A stretch of DNA of 64,000 nucleotides from Bowmanella pacifica (GCF_014645355.1 NZ_BMLS01000009.1:1-64000); one strand, 5' to 3'. Positions 52,590-63,465 are shown, counted from the stretch's first letter. A program made the numbers and translations. Notes: generated from the letters alone by a model not told the origin.

Positions 52590-55500
52590 AAGCTCAGTTG
52601 CTCCATTTGGCTGCTGTCCGCACTTTTGCCCTCAAACAACGCATCCAGGGCCTGTATCATGGCTTTTTCCGGGCGTAGCTGAAATATTCCCTGCCCGGGC
52701 TGTGAAAGGCTCATGCCACGTAAAAACCAATAGCAGGCACCGCCCACATGGCGGTCATAGTTATAGTCGCTCAGCCGACTTTTTAACCAGCGGTGTAAAG
52801 CCAGACAGTACAACACCGCCTGCAATTGATAGTCGTGCTCCAACATAGCCTGTCGCATCTGCGCCTGACCATAACTAACGAAATCGCCCCCCAGATGGTT
52901 AGATTTATAATCCGCCACATACAACTTGCCGTCGTGGATAAAGATAAGATCCACAAAGCCCTTGAGCATACCGTTTAAGGTATCGAAGTCGTAACGTGCT
53001 GGCATTTGTGGCATATGGGTTTGCAGAATATGGTTAAACTTGTGGGCCTGAACCTGATGCAGCGGCAAATGAAACTCAAGTTCGACTCTGGCCTGACGAA
53101 TATCTGCCAGACAAAGCGCAGACGTTAGCTCCAGGGGGGTATGTAAAACATCCCACAGCCAGTCCTGCACCACCTCATACCAGCTAGGCTCAATAGCATA
53201 GAGTTCGGCTTGCTGCTCGATACTTGCCTGCAATTGCGCCTCACTGATACGCAGGCCTTGTTCAGGACTATCCGCCATCATGACTTGCTCCAGCACCGCG
53301 TGCAGGAACAAACCGGCTTTCGCCCCTTTCACAAAACCAAATCTGTCCAAACTGGGCTGCGCGTCTGGCACAGGAGTCACTGGCACTACGCCCTCATCAT
53401 GACCTGGAGCCGGCAGATGATCCCGCTGCTGACTAATGGCAGAGTAGCTGGTCAGACGCCAGCTCTGGCGAAGGCTACGCCCGACTCTGGCGCAGTCCAA
53501 TTGTTGAGGCTCAGCCGTCATAGCGCCGTATAACAGCGGCTCCATCTGCGCCATGGGACAGTAGAATATTTGTTGCTGGTCTGCCAGTGCACTTAACGAA
53601 ACAGCCAGCCCCGCCGCAGGCATCTCTCGGCCTGGGCCGAACAACAATGCCCCAAGCGCGGTAGAAGTAAGCGCTGAACTGCGGCTCATCCCCCCTGCGG
53701 TGGTATCAAAGACCCCCACACTGCACCAATGCTCTGAGCGGGTCAGGGCCACATAGAGCAAGCGAATATCTTCAGCCAGTTTTTCCCGGCTCGCCTTTGC
53801 CAGGCTTTCTTCCCGACCGAGAAAGTCTACCCACAGCCGTCGCTCATCATCGTGATACAAGGGATCAAGTCGCTTTTGATAACGACAGGCGAAGGGCATA
53901 AACACCAGCGGATACTCTAGCCCCTTGGATGCGTGCATGGTGACGATTTGCACCAAATTATCATCGGTTTCCAGGCGTAACTGCTGGCCTTCGTGGTTAT
54001 CATCCGGTTCCAGTAAGGTCTGCGCAAACCAATGTAAAAGCTGACTTTCGCCCTGCAAAATCAGGCTTTGCTGCTGCAGTAACTCAAACAAGTGACGCAG
54101 ATCGGTAATACGGCGCAAACCATCATCAAAACGGGCCTGCAAGGATGGCATCAGTCCCAGTTGCTGCTGCATTTGCGCCAGCGCACTGGCAATCCCCTGA
54201 CGTTGCCACAGCCGTTGCCAGTGATAAAACTGCCCCAGCAATTCCTGCCAGCGGCTGTCATCCGCCAGCCAGCTTTCAAATTCTGTGCTATTTAAGCCCA
54301 CCAGCTCGGTCAGCATGGCGGATTTCACCAAAGCCTCTTCGCCTGGGCTATGCATAGCCTGCAATATCAGCAATAAATCCGCCGCAGTTTGGGTGGCGAA
54401 CACACTTTTTCTGACCAAAAACACCGACGCAATTTGCAACTCGGCCAGCGCATCTCGCATCAGCTGTGCTTCAAATCTGTCTCGCACCAACAGAGCACAA
54501 TCGGCCGGACGCACTGCGCGAAGTTGACCGCCATGACGTATCTGCGCCCGCCCCTGCATTCCCCAGGTTAACCACTGACAGATCTGTCCGGCAAAGTGGC
54601 TGGCCAGCGTCCGCTGCGCGGCGTTGAAACCCAGCGGGCCATCGCTGTCTAAGTGCTGAAAAGCCAAACCGGCCTGCGGCTCACCATCCATCAGCAGCCG
54701 CTTGCTATCCTGACCGGCTCGTACCGGCAAAAATGGGATCTCCTGGTTATACAAAAAGCCCTCTGGGCTTTGACTGAACAGTCGATTAACCGCCTCAACC
54801 ATAGCGGGCTCAGAGCGCCAGTTCGTATCCAGGGTAAAACAACGGCTCTCGCCCACCCGTTGTTTGGCTTCCATATAGGTAAAAATATCGGCACCACGAA
54901 ACCCATAAATGGCCTGCTTAGGATCGCCAATCATAATCAGGCACAAGCTTGTGGCGACAGGGTACAACTGACTGAAAATCTCATACTGCACCGCATCGGT
55001 ATCCTGAAATTCGTCAATCATGGCGGCCGGATAGGCCTGACGAACTGCCGCCTGCAGTGCCTCGCCGTTGACACCTTGTAAAGCCTGGGCAAAGTGATTA
55101 AGCAGGTCGTCCGGACTCCATTGGTTAGCCTCATATTTGCTGCTGGCCAGTTGTTGACGTAAATGCGCAATAGCGTCCAAACAAAGGGTGACTTTGACTC
55201 CTTGGTGCAATTGCTCAGCAAGTCGAACCAACTGTTCAAAGCGGGCAAAATCCAGGTCGGAGAGATCCGGACTGCTCTTACTTAATGCCTTCGCTACTTT
55301 TTCGGGCAGAAACTCAGCAAAACCGGCCCCCTGATTGAAAAACAACGCATCGCTTCGACAAAAGCTGTCCATCTGCGTCAGTATTTCACCTTTCCCCAAA
55401 CGCGAACGCTTATTGAGTTTGGCCTGCCACAAGCGCTCCAAGACCTGACTGTTCTGCCACCAGGTTTTAGTATCTGCCACTAGCCACTGATACTTAGCCA

Positions 55501-56125
55501 GTATCTCTTCGAGGGCAACGGGTTTATCCGGACTACAGAACGGCTGATTCAACAGGCTGCGCACTTGCCCCAGCAAGGCTAGCGGCTGCGACCAGAGGCC
55601 AAGCGCCACTTCCAAAAGCGGGGCGGATAATTGCAACACCCTGAGGCGCCAAAAGTCTTTAATGGCCTGATGTAAATGTAAGGACTCATCCAGAATCAGT
55701 TCTTGTTGATAGCGGCTACCACTTTCAAACGCATGGCGGGTCAGTACCCGCTGACAGAAACCATGAATAGTAAAGACGGCCGCCTCATCCATCTGTCGTA
55801 ATGCTAACTGCAAACGCCGACACGCCAACGCGCGGTCTTCAACTTGTTCAATCAAAGCGGCCAGAATCGGATCGTCGCTGGCACCCACATACATATCCAG
55901 ATTAGCCTTGGCTAAAATAGCCCGGATGCGGCTTTTCAACTCAGCGGTAGCGGCATTGGTAAAGGTCACCACCAGGATCTGATCCACATTCAGCGGCGCA
56001 CAGCCGACACCAAGTAACAAACGCAAGTAAAGCCGCACAATAGTGAAGGTTTTGCCTGTGCCGGCACTCGCTTCAATCAAAGACTGTCCAGATAATGGGA
56101 AGTCTGCAATACGTAAGTGCTTCAT
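52583..56125 (-). CDS. recB: Exodeoxyribonuclease V subunit beta RecB
   Basis: 3'-5' helicase and nuclease subunit of RecBCD, 1180 residues. SF1 helicase motifs: Walker A EASAGTGKTFTIVRLYLRLL, IDEFQDTDAVQYEIF, GDPKQAIYGFRGADIF, TMHASKGLEYPLVFMP and LLYVALTRSEHW. The C-terminal nuclease domain retains DLIFIHDGKLYVADYKSN, with the catalytic Asp and Lys, and the YGQAQMRQAML helix. It should be fully active. Overlaps recC by 4 bp. Confidence 0.97.
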   Translation of the reverse strand: MKHLRIADFPLSGQSLIEASAGTGKTFTIVRLYLRLLLGVGCAPLNVDQILVVTFTNAATAELKSRIRAILAKANLDMYVGASDDPILAALIEQVEDRALACRRLQLALRQMDEAAVFTIHGFCQRVLTRHAFESGSRYQQELILDESLHLHQAIKDFWRLRVLQLSAPLLEVALGLWSQPLALLGQVRSLLNQPFCSPDKPVALEEILAKYQWLVADTKTWWQNSQVLERLWQAKLNKRSRLGKGEILTQMDSFCRSDALFFNQGAGFAEFLPEKVAKALSKSSPDLSDLDFARFEQLVRLAEQLHQGVKVTLCLDAIAHLRQQLASSKYEANQWSPDDLLNHFAQALQGVNGEALQAAVRQAYPAAMIDEFQDTDAVQYEIFSQLYPVATSLCLIMIGDPKQAIYGFRGADIFTYMEAKQRVGESRCFTLDTNWRSEPAMVEAVNRLFSQSPEGFLYNQEIPFLPVRAGQDSKRLLMDGEPQAGLAFQHLDSDGPLGFNAAQRTLASHFAGQICQWLTWGMQGRAQIRHGGQLRAVRPADCALLVRDRFEAQLMRDALAELQIASVFLVRKSVFATQTAADLLLILQAMHSPGEEALVKSAMLTELVGLNSTEFESWLADDSRWQELLGQFYHWQRLWQRQGIASALAQMQQQLGLMPSLQARFDDGLRRITDLRHLFELLQQQSLILQGESQLLHWFAQTLLEPDDNHEGQQLRLETDDNLVQIVTMHASKGLEYPLVFMPFACRYQKRLDPLYHDDERRLWVDFLGREESLAKASREKLAEDIRLLYVALTRSEHWCSVGVFDTTAGGMSRSSALTSTALGALLFGPGREMPAAGLAVSLSALADQQQIFYCPMAQMEPLLYGAMTAEPQQLDCARVGRSLRQSWRLTSYSAISQQRDHLPAPGHDEGVVPVTPVPDAQPSLDRFGFVKGAKAGLFLHAVLEQVMMADSPEQGLRISEAQLQASIEQQAELYAIEPSWYEVVQDWLWDVLHTPLELTSALCLADIRQARVELEFHLPLHQVQAHKFNHILQTHMPQMPARYDFDTLNGMLKGFVDLIFIHDGKLYVADYKSNHLGGDFVSYGQAQMRQAMLEHDYQLQAVLYCLALHRWLKSRLSDYNYDRHVGGACYWFLRGMSLSQPGQGIFQLRPEKAMIQALDALFEGKSADSSQMEQLSLC

Positions 56126-59100
56126 GCCTGACTCCAGCTAAACAACGGACCAAGCATGGCCTGACTAACGGCAATAAAGTCATCTTGGTGCAAGCTCAGA
56201 TCCGGCCAGATTCGGGCAATATGCACTTCCTGGCCTTCGCCCCTGGCGAAATCGTTACCCACAAAGGTGTTCAAGACCTTGTCCATATCGCCCTTTTCCA
56301 ACCACAACCAGGCGCATTCAGGCAACAACAGCAAAGGCTGTTTATGTCCGTCCCGCCAAGCCTGTACGTAGACAATCAGGCATTCCAGTGCTTGCTCTGG
56401 ACTCATACCTTTGAGCACAAAAGGCGCCGAATCCGTGCCCACAAACACCGCCGAGCTTAATTGATGACCATTGGCACACAACATCAGCATACGTAACCAA
56501 AGAGAGAGCTTGTCCTTGGCTCGCACCTTGCCGGCCCGCCACAATACCAATTGGTCGGCATAAATATGATCCTGCCACCCTTGAATGGTGACCCCAGCCA
56601 CTTGCAGGTGCAATACCGCGCGCGCACTCTGATGATCAAGGCAGTATTGCGCTAGTCTTTCGCGGATGTCGGCCGCCTGGCGCATCACCGCATCCAGCGC
56701 TAATGTGCCGGCATGTCCGCCCGGCAACAGTCCCTCCGCCCGCAGACGGATTGCCAAGCTATCCTGTTCTGTTGCCCCTTGTTGCCAGTCAACCAATCTG
56801 TCGAGCAACTGATACCGTTGCAAACTATCCAATACAAAAGGTTCGTCTTCCTCAAGACTGTCTGGCAGATAACCAAATCTGGCCTGCCAACGCAGTTGGA
56901 AGAAACCTTTGGCGGGATTTTGCATAAAGGCGATAAGCTCTTCACAACCCAGCGTGCTTTGCACCTCAATATCTGGCAGCCCTTCCACCATAAAGGCTTT
57001 GGGTAGCGGTGGCTGAAACTGCCCTCTGGCCAGGCTCAGCCAATAGCTGTCAAAACTCGTCGGCTTAGCAGCAGCAAAATAGTCGGCATGAAAAGGCTGT
57101 AAATGCTGAATTTCAATAAGGCCATCGCCAACCGGACGACCGTCTTCGTCACAATAAACCAGTTGGCAATAGTCCAGCAGTTCGCTCAACAATACCGAGG
57201 GCACCAGCGCCTGATTATCTCGGGCACTGCGGCCCTGATAGCTGATATATAGTTGCTCACGGGCCGATAGCAGCGCCTCCAGAAACAAATACTTATCGTC
57301 CAAGCGGCGTGAACGATCGCCTTTTCTGCCAGCGCTATGCTGCATCAAATCAAAGCCCACGGGGGTTACCTGGCGTGGGTAGTCCGCATCATTCATCCCC
57401 AGCAGACATACCAGTTTAAAGGGCACACTGCGCATCGGCATCAGTGTGCAGAAGTTCACGCTGCCAGCCAAAAACCGCTGCCCCACCCCCGACTCCTGCA
57501 ACTGTTGCTCCAGCGCCTGACAAAACACTTGCTGTTCAATGGCTGATGCATATTGATGCTGGTGTTCAGACAAGGTACTAAGCGCCTCGCGCAGCCCCAG
57601 CCAGACAGTTTCATCGTCACCGTCCACCAGATACATCTGTTCAATATGTGCCAGTACCCAATCAACCTTTTCGGACAGCGGCAAGGCACACTGACAGAAG
57701 CTAAGCCAATCGGTGAGTTGTTGTAAAAACAACAATAATTTACCCAATACCTGACTACTCTGCCCTTCCAGTTCACCATAGGGAGCAATAGGTAGTTGCC
57801 CATCCTGCCTGGGCTGTGCATACAACTCGCTTTGCATGGCATAGCCACTGATCAAACGTTTGAGGCCAAATAACCAGGTATTTTGTTGATCCTCAGGCAA
57901 CTGCCAGCGCTGCTTGTCCTGACCATCCAGCCCCCAACGCACGCCCACATCCAGCAAACAACGACGTAACTGGGCAAATTCCCCGTCGCTCAGCTCAAAA
58001 CGGCGCAAAATAGCTGGCACCTCAAGAATATCCAGCACTTCGGCCAGGGTCAGGCGCGACAATTGCAGTTTATTAAGGCTGATAAAACTATTCAGCAGCG
58101 GCGATTCTTGCACTAAGCTGCGATCAGAAATGGCATAAGGAATAGCCAGTTCCTGGCGGTGGCCGCCAAACACCCCGTGAATCAGCGGCGCATATTCGGC
58201 CACATCCGGCATCATCACAATCACGTCACCGGGATGATTATCCGGACCTTGACGGAAAAAGCGCAGCAAGTGGTCATGCAAGACTTCCAATTCCCGCAAC
58301 CTGGAATGGCAACTAACGACCTTGAGGCTGTTATCACCAGCGTCTATGACTTGTCTGGGTAAACTTTGATCTTGACCAAGCAATGCCTCTGCACTGAGCG
58401 GCTCCGGACTGCCGCGCAACGTCAGGTTAAGAATCTCATGCTGTATATGCTCAAGCAGATTTTGTGGTACCTGCTCAACAAATAAATCGTGCTGCTCGGG
58501 CGACCGCTCCAGTAGCATATCCTGAAAATCCTGGCCTAACTTACCCCAGGAGGCCAGCAAAGGATTGCCCACATCCAGGTAATCCACCAGCTCATCGCCG
58601 TCGGCCAATTGCGCTAATGCCGCCCGTGCTTTGCGCTTTTCATCGACAATATCTCCCCAGTACTGCTGACTGGGGTTAAACCAGAAAATCACCACCTCTA
58701 TCTGTCTGGCCAGGGCATCCAGAATTTCCAACTGCTGCGCAGGCAAGGCAGAAATGCCAAACACCAACAAGGTGGCAGGCAAAAATCCACGGCAATCCTG
58801 CTGTTGGAGTTTTTCCAGCAAGCTATGATGCAAGTTGCCTCTGTGCCAGGGTGACTCCCCTAAGTGCTCGGTATATTGCCCCAATGCCTGCCACAACTGG
58901 GCCTGCCACTGCTGCTCGGCGTCCGGAAGCTGCTCTACCCGCTCGTCTTGTTCCCAGGCTTGCAACCAATCGGGACGATAAACCAGATATTGGTCAAATA
59001 AGTCGGCAATTTTCTGGCATAGCTGATACAGCTTCAGCCCTTGAGGCTCGGCGTCTTGCCCTAAGTACCCCGCTACAGCGCTAAAAGCGGGCTGCTGGCA

Positions 59101-59415
59101 TATCGCAGGCAAAATAGCCATCAGCTTCCAGGTCATATTGTCCTTGGTAAAGGCCGATTGCTGGGGTAAATCCGGCAATAATCGCTGATACAACTGATTC
59201 CAGATGAAGCTGGAAGGCAGCGGAAACTCCAAATTGGCGGCGATGCCCAAAGACTCGGCCACCTTAAGCTTTAACCACTGTGCCATCCCCGGGCTTTGCA
59301 CCCAAATAGGTTGAGGCGCGAACAGGTTGTCTAGGGTTCGGCTGTCGTTGGCTATCTGCTGGCATAGCTGTGCGGCCAGCACTTCCATTTTGTTTGATTG
59401 AACAAGATGTAGCAT
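56122..59415 (-). CDS. recC: Exodeoxyribonuclease V subunit gamma RecC
   Basis: Chi-recognition and scaffold subunit, 1097 residues. Typical segments: QIANDSRTLDNLFAPQPIWV, SPGMAQWLKLKVAE, FPLPSSFIWNQLYQ, VVSCHSRLRELEVLHDHLL, PYAISDRSL, LGMNDADYPRQ. Dead-helicase fold as expected. First gene of recCBD; there is no ptrA gene between recC and recB as there is in E. coli. Confidence 0.96.
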   Translation of the reverse strand: MLHLVQSNKMEVLAAQLCQQIANDSRTLDNLFAPQPIWVQSPGMAQWLKLKVAESLGIAANLEFPLPSSFIWNQLYQRLLPDLPQQSAFTKDNMTWKLMAILPAICQQPAFSAVAGYLGQDAEPQGLKLYQLCQKIADLFDQYLVYRPDWLQAWEQDERVEQLPDAEQQWQAQLWQALGQYTEHLGESPWHRGNLHHSLLEKLQQQDCRGFLPATLLVFGISALPAQQLEILDALARQIEVVIFWFNPSQQYWGDIVDEKRKARAALAQLADGDELVDYLDVGNPLLASWGKLGQDFQDMLLERSPEQHDLFVEQVPQNLLEHIQHEILNLTLRGSPEPLSAEALLGQDQSLPRQVIDAGDNSLKVVSCHSRLRELEVLHDHLLRFFRQGPDNHPGDVIVMMPDVAEYAPLIHGVFGGHRQELAIPYAISDRSLVQESPLLNSFISLNKLQLSRLTLAEVLDILEVPAILRRFELSDGEFAQLRRCLLDVGVRWGLDGQDKQRWQLPEDQQNTWLFGLKRLISGYAMQSELYAQPRQDGQLPIAPYGELEGQSSQVLGKLLLFLQQLTDWLSFCQCALPLSEKVDWVLAHIEQMYLVDGDDETVWLGLREALSTLSEHQHQYASAIEQQVFCQALEQQLQESGVGQRFLAGSVNFCTLMPMRSVPFKLVCLLGMNDADYPRQVTPVGFDLMQHSAGRKGDRSRRLDDKYLFLEALLSAREQLYISYQGRSARDNQALVPSVLLSELLDYCQLVYCDEDGRPVGDGLIEIQHLQPFHADYFAAAKPTSFDSYWLSLARGQFQPPLPKAFMVEGLPDIEVQSTLGCEELIAFMQNPAKGFFQLRWQARFGYLPDSLEEDEPFVLDSLQRYQLLDRLVDWQQGATEQDSLAIRLRAEGLLPGGHAGTLALDAVMRQAADIRERLAQYCLDHQSARAVLHLQVAGVTIQGWQDHIYADQLVLWRAGKVRAKDKLSLWLRMLMLCANGHQLSSAVFVGTDSAPFVLKGMSPEQALECLIVYVQAWRDGHKQPLLLLPECAWLWLEKGDMDKVLNTFVGNDFARGEGQEVHIARIWPDLSLHQDDFIAVSQAMLGPLFSWSQA

Positions 59416-59583
59416 AAGGCGTTGATTTTATTGTCCTGAAGCCATGGTAACACAGCGCAGGCCAATGCCTATGCTGACATATTTTTGTTACTGCTGTTGG
59501 GCTACACTGAGCTTGAGCACGAACACCAATGTAGACCGGAGTAAGCGCGGCCGAGACGGTAAGGTTAAACGATGGGAGCCGAC

Positions 59584-62256
59584 ATGGATAACTGGCATCA
59601 GCTCAATGTAGAGCAACTATGGCAGCAACTTGACAGTGAACAGCAAGGCCTGGCCCCATCGCAGGTAGACCAGCGCCTGCAACAATACGGCCCTAACCAG
59701 CTCCCACAGGCTAAGGGCAAACCGGCCTGGCAGCGTTTTATGTTGCAGTTCCACAACATCCTGATTTATGTGCTACTGGTCTCATCCGTTATTACCTTCT
59801 GGTTAGGTCATGTAGCCGACAGTCTGGTCATATTGGCGGTTGTGCTGGTCAATGCGCTGGTGGGCTTTATTCAGGAAGGGAAAGCCGAACAGGCCATGCA
59901 ATCTATCAGGCAATTACTGGCTCCAAAGGCGGCCGTGATTCGAGCAGGAATCCGACAACATATCCAGGCCAGTCAGTTGGTACCGGGAGACGTGGTATTA
60001 CTGGAAGCGGGAGATAAAGTGCCTGCAGATCTCAGACTCTTTCGCTGCCATGGCCTGCAAATTCAGGAAGCGGCGCTCACCGGTGAGTCGGTACCGGTGG
60101 AAAAACAAACTCAGGCTGTCGATGCTATGGCCGCCCTGGGCGATCGCACCTGCATGGCATTTAGCGGCACATTGGTTACCAACGGTCAGGGCGCTGGGTT
60201 AGTGGTAGCAACCGGCCAACAAAGCGAAATTGGCAAGATCAGCGGTTTACTAAGGGATGTGACGCAGATCACCACCCCACTGGTTGAACAAATGGGCGTG
60301 TTCGCCAAATGGCTGACCCTGGTCATACTTATGCTGGCAGCCGCCTTGTTGATTTCAGGTGTCACCCTGATGGGTTATGAACTACAGACCCTGTTTCTCA
60401 ACATTGTGGCACTGTCGGTTGCGGCAATTCCCGAAGGCTTACCGGCAGTACTCACCATCACCCTGGCCATTGGCGTGCAACGTATGGCCAAACGCAATGC
60501 CATCGTCAGACGTCTACCCAGTATTGAAACCCTGGGGTGCGTATCCGTGATCTGTACCGATAAAACCGGCACCCTGACCCGTAACGAAATGATGGTGGTC
60601 AGCACGGCCGTAAGTGCCGGGGATTATCAGGTTGAAGGCGAAGGGTATGAGCCTTTTGGCAGGCTGCAAGGCCCTAATGCTGCTGCATCGGACGAACTCC
60701 TTGCCATTGGACTAGCGGCCCAGCTGTGCAATGACGCCACACTGGTTAAGGCAGATGAACAATGGTTGGTACAGGGCGATCCCATGGAAGGCGCATTACT
60801 GGCCTTTGCCGCGAAAAGCGGCCTTACAGAAGCACAACATAAAGCCTGGACACGCAGCGACCTCATTCCCTTTGATTCTGCCCATCGTTTTATGGCAACC
60901 CTTAATCACGATCATCAGGGACATGGCCTAATCCTACTCAAAGGTGCCCCGGAAAAGATTTTGTCTTTATGTCAATGGCAGCGAGGCCCTGACAACACGC
61001 AGCAACCTTTAGCGCAATCTTACTGGCATGATAAAGCCGATAGACTGGCAGCGCAGGGGCAAAGAGTGCTGGCCCTGGCACAAAAAAACACTCATGCCCA
61101 GCATTTGGCCCTGGAACTTACAGATCTGGATGCAGATGTGGTGTTGCTAGGCCTGGTGGGAATGATTGACCCACCACGCCAGGATGCCATTGAGGCGGTT
61201 CATCAATGTCAGCAAGCCGGCATCCGGGTAAAAATGATCACCGGTGACCATGCCAAAACCGCCGCCGCAATCGCTACCCAGGCCGGCCTGAAACATGCTG
61301 ATAAAGTGCTTACCGGTGCGCAATTGGAAGTCATGGACCAAGCCACCTTGGCCGAACAGATTTTGAACGTTGATGTATTTGCCCGCACCAGTCCGGAGCA
61401 TAAACTGCGCCTGGTCATGGCGTTGCAGGAGTTGGGGCTGGTAGTGTCGATGACAGGTGACGGCGTAAACGATGCCCCTGCACTTAAACGGGCCGATGCG
61501 GGCATTGCGATGGGCTGCAAAGGTAGCGAGGCGGCGAAGGAAGCCTCGGATTTGGTTCTGGCTGACGACAACTTTGCTTCCATTGCCGCCGCAGTGCGCG
61601 AAGGCCGCACTGTGTATGACAACATTAAGAAAGTGATCAGCTGGACACTGCCAACCAATGGCGGTGAAGCCGGCATTATAGTGCTGGCTCTGCTGCTAGG
61701 GATGACCCAGCCCATTACCGCCATCCAGATTCTGTGGGTAAATCTGATTACCGCCGTCACCCTGGGCATTGCCCTGGCTTTTGAACCAAGTGAGGCCAAC
61801 TTAATGACCAGGCCACCCAGACCGCGCAACGCCCCCTTGATAAGCGGCGAACTGGCCTGGCAGATTATCCTGGTCACTTTGCTATTTATCTGCGGCGTAT
61901 TTGGGGTTTCTTATTATGGCACCAACCTAGGCTATGAGGCCGAGCTCACCCGCACCCTGGCGGTCAATACACTAGTCGTTATGGAAATCTTCCAGCTGTT
62001 CTTTATCCGTAATCTCTATAACACAAGCTTAAACTGGCAGATAATCAAGGCTACACCCATGGTCTGGGCAATGGTCATCACCGTGGTGCTGGCACAGTTG
62101 GCTATTACCTTTATGCCCCCGTTACAAAAGGTCTTTGGCACCCGCGACATAAGCTGGCAGGACGGACTGCTGATACTGGGTGTGGGTATATTGTTATTCA
62201 TTTTGCTGGAGGCGGAGAAACAACTGCGCCACTGTCTTTTGCACAAGGCCAGATAA
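59584..62256 (+). CDS. Cation-transporting P-type ATPase (P2 type)
   Basis: P2-type (SERCA/PMCA/Na-like) ATPase, 890 residues from ATG 59584 (GGGAG 5 nt upstream); ATG 59572 is equally possible and adds four residues. Numbering from the longer start: actuator TGES 170-173, PEGLP 287-291, phosphorylated Asp330 in DKTGTLT, GDPMEGALLAF and KGAPE of the nucleotide domain, and MTGDGVNDAPALKRAD. Ten membrane segments; the C-terminal ones contain NLITAVTLGIALAFEP. The ion (Ca2+, Na+ or K+) cannot be fixed from these motifs alone, though this bacterial subgroup is usually annotated calcium-translocating. Confidence 0.92.
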   Translation: MDNWHQLNVEQLWQQLDSEQQGLAPSQVDQRLQQYGPNQLPQAKGKPAWQRFMLQFHNILIYVLLVSSVITFWLGHVADSLVILAVVLVNALVGFIQEGKAEQAMQSIRQLLAPKAAVIRAGIRQHIQASQLVPGDVVLLEAGDKVPADLRLFRCHGLQIQEAALTGESVPVEKQTQAVDAMAALGDRTCMAFSGTLVTNGQGAGLVVATGQQSEIGKISGLLRDVTQITTPLVEQMGVFAKWLTLVILMLAAALLISGVTLMGYELQTLFLNIVALSVAAIPEGLPAVLTITLAIGVQRMAKRNAIVRRLPSIETLGCVSVICTDKTGTLTRNEMMVVSTAVSAGDYQVEGEGYEPFGRLQGPNAAASDELLAIGLAAQLCNDATLVKADEQWLVQGDPMEGALLAFAAKSGLTEAQHKAWTRSDLIPFDSAHRFMATLNHDHQGHGLILLKGAPEKILSLCQWQRGPDNTQQPLAQSYWHDKADRLAAQGQRVLALAQKNTHAQHLALELTDLDADVVLLGLVGMIDPPRQDAIEAVHQCQQAGIRVKMITGDHAKTAAAIATQAGLKHADKVLTGAQLEVMDQATLAEQILNVDVFARTSPEHKLRLVMALQELGLVVSMTGDGVNDAPALKRADAGIAMGCKGSEAAKEASDLVLADDNFASIAAAVREGRTVYDNIKKVISWTLPTNGGEAGIIVLALLLGMTQPITAIQILWVNLITAVTLGIALAFEPSEANLMTRPPRPRNAPLISGELAWQIILVTLLFICGVFGVSYYGTNLGYEAELTRTLAVNTLVVMEIFQLFFIRNLYNTSLNWQIIKATPMVWAMVITVVLAQLAITFMPPLQKVFGTRDISWQDGLLILGVGILLFILLEAEKQLRHCLLHKAR

Positions 62257-62348
62257 TGGATATGTAGCGCACTTTGCCTATGACTCCTACCGCTAAAATA
62301 TTTAAGACTTCGCTCAACAGCTGGTATAACAGCCAAGAGGAGTGAGAA

Positions 62349-63116
62349 ATGGATAAACAGCAATATAAGCAACAGCTCAAAGCCTTGCAGGTAGAGCTCA
62401 TCCAGTTACAACAATGGGTGGCCAACAGCGGACAAAAGTTGGTGGTGATTTTTGAAGGGCGCGATGCCGCCGGTAAGGGCGGCGCTATCAAAGCCGTTAG
62501 CGAACGTCTTAATCCCCGGGTGGTCAGGGTGGCGGCGTTGGGGAAACCTTCGGATAAAGAGCGCCAGCAGTGGTATTTTCAGCGCTATGTAGAGCATTTG
62601 CCCAGTGCCGGTGAAATCGTGCTATTTGACCGCAGTTGGTATAACCGCGCCGGTGTTGAGAAAGTCATGGGCTTTTGTACCGATGAAGAGCATCAGGAGT
62701 TTTTACGCGCTTGTCCGGAGTTTGAGCGCATGCTGATCCGCTCCGGGATCCGACTAGTCAAATACTGGTTCAGTGTGTCCGCAGAAGTACAGGAGGCGCG
62801 CTTTCAGGAACGGCTGGACAACCCGCTTAAACGCTGGAAATTTTCCGATATGGATCTGATTTCGCGCAGCCGCTGGCGAGAATACAGCCAGGCACGCAAT
62901 GAAATGTTCAAACATACCGATACCCAGGACAGTCCCTGGTACATCATTGACGCCAACCATGACAAAAAAGCCCGACTGAATTGTATCAGCCACTTGCTGT
63001 CGTTGGTGCCTTACCAACAACAGCCCTTTCCTAAAGTGGAATTGCCAGGTATGGAAGAACAACATCGGGATCTTGCCATTCCCGATAAGGTCAAACGCGT
63101 CCCGGAAACGTACTAA
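62349..63116 (+). CDS. ppk2: Polyphosphate kinase 2 (PPK2 family)
   Basis: Transfers phosphate between polyphosphate and nucleotides, 255 residues. Walker A EGRDAAGKGG (36-45), DRSWYNRAG (94-102, Walker B), the lid RFQERLDNPLKRWKFSDMD, and SRSRWREYSQARNEMFKHTD. A single-domain PPK2, class I-like by pattern; donor preference (ADP or GDP) is not predictable. The ribosome site GAGGAG precedes the ATG. Stand-alone gene behind the P-type ATPase. Confidence 0.95.
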   Translation: MDKQQYKQQLKALQVELIQLQQWVANSGQKLVVIFEGRDAAGKGGAIKAVSERLNPRVVRVAALGKPSDKERQQWYFQRYVEHLPSAGEIVLFDRSWYNRAGVEKVMGFCTDEEHQEFLRACPEFERMLIRSGIRLVKYWFSVSAEVQEARFQERLDNPLKRWKFSDMDLISRSRWREYSQARNEMFKHTDTQDSPWYIIDANHDKKARLNCISHLLSLVPYQQQPFPKVELPGMEEQHRDLAIPDKVKRVPETY

Positions 63117-63357
63117 TCTGCCTCTAATATTGATAGCAAGGAACAATCAATGTACTCCAGACGCGGTCATTCAGGCTGGAGTGCAAAAAATTCTACTGAA
63201 TAATCAGAGTAATTTTTCAAGCCCATTTAAATTTCCCCTGATCTCTGCCTGAGGTCATTGATTATAAATAAATTTATATATTTTCTTTAAAATAATCACC
63301 GACTTGCCTTTTATTTTTTAAGCGGTATGCTATTAGGTGAATTTTACGGAGACATCC
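63117..63357. other. AT-rich intergenic region after ppk2
   Basis: Contains an inverted repeat (GTACTCCAG/CTGGAGTGC-like, 63152-63160 with 63176-63184) without a T-run, then a very AT-rich stretch (about 63255-63300) likely to hold the promoter of the downstream transcript. No gene is supported here. Confidence 0.4.
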
Positions 63358-63402
63358 ATGCATCATCTTAAAAACAAAAAAGTTTCAGTCTGTCCGGACT
63401 AA
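63358..63402 (+). CDS. Possible 14-codon leader peptide
   Basis: ATG 63358 with ACGGAG 6 nt upstream encodes MHHLKNKKVSVCPD and ends at TAA 63400-63402, directly at the foot of a 10-bp hairpin. The position suggests that a ribosome ending translation here would cover the hairpin's left arm. Confidence 0.38.
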   Translation: MHHLKNKKVSVCPD

Positions 63403-63465
63403 GCCGGGAAGTCTTTTTTAACTTCCCGGCATTGAAAAACAATTCTGTGTTTTTTATGGGGAAGT
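63403..63465 (+). promoter_or_regulatory. Possible RNA switch controlling the GreA/B-C gene
   Basis: GCCGGGAAGT (63403-63412) pairs perfectly with ACTTCCCGGC (63421-63430) around CTTTTTTA. The same ACTTCCC (63421-63427) can pair with GGGAAGT (63459-63465), the Shine-Dalgarno region of the gene at 63469. The two pairings exclude each other. Inferred by eye. Confidence 0.38.
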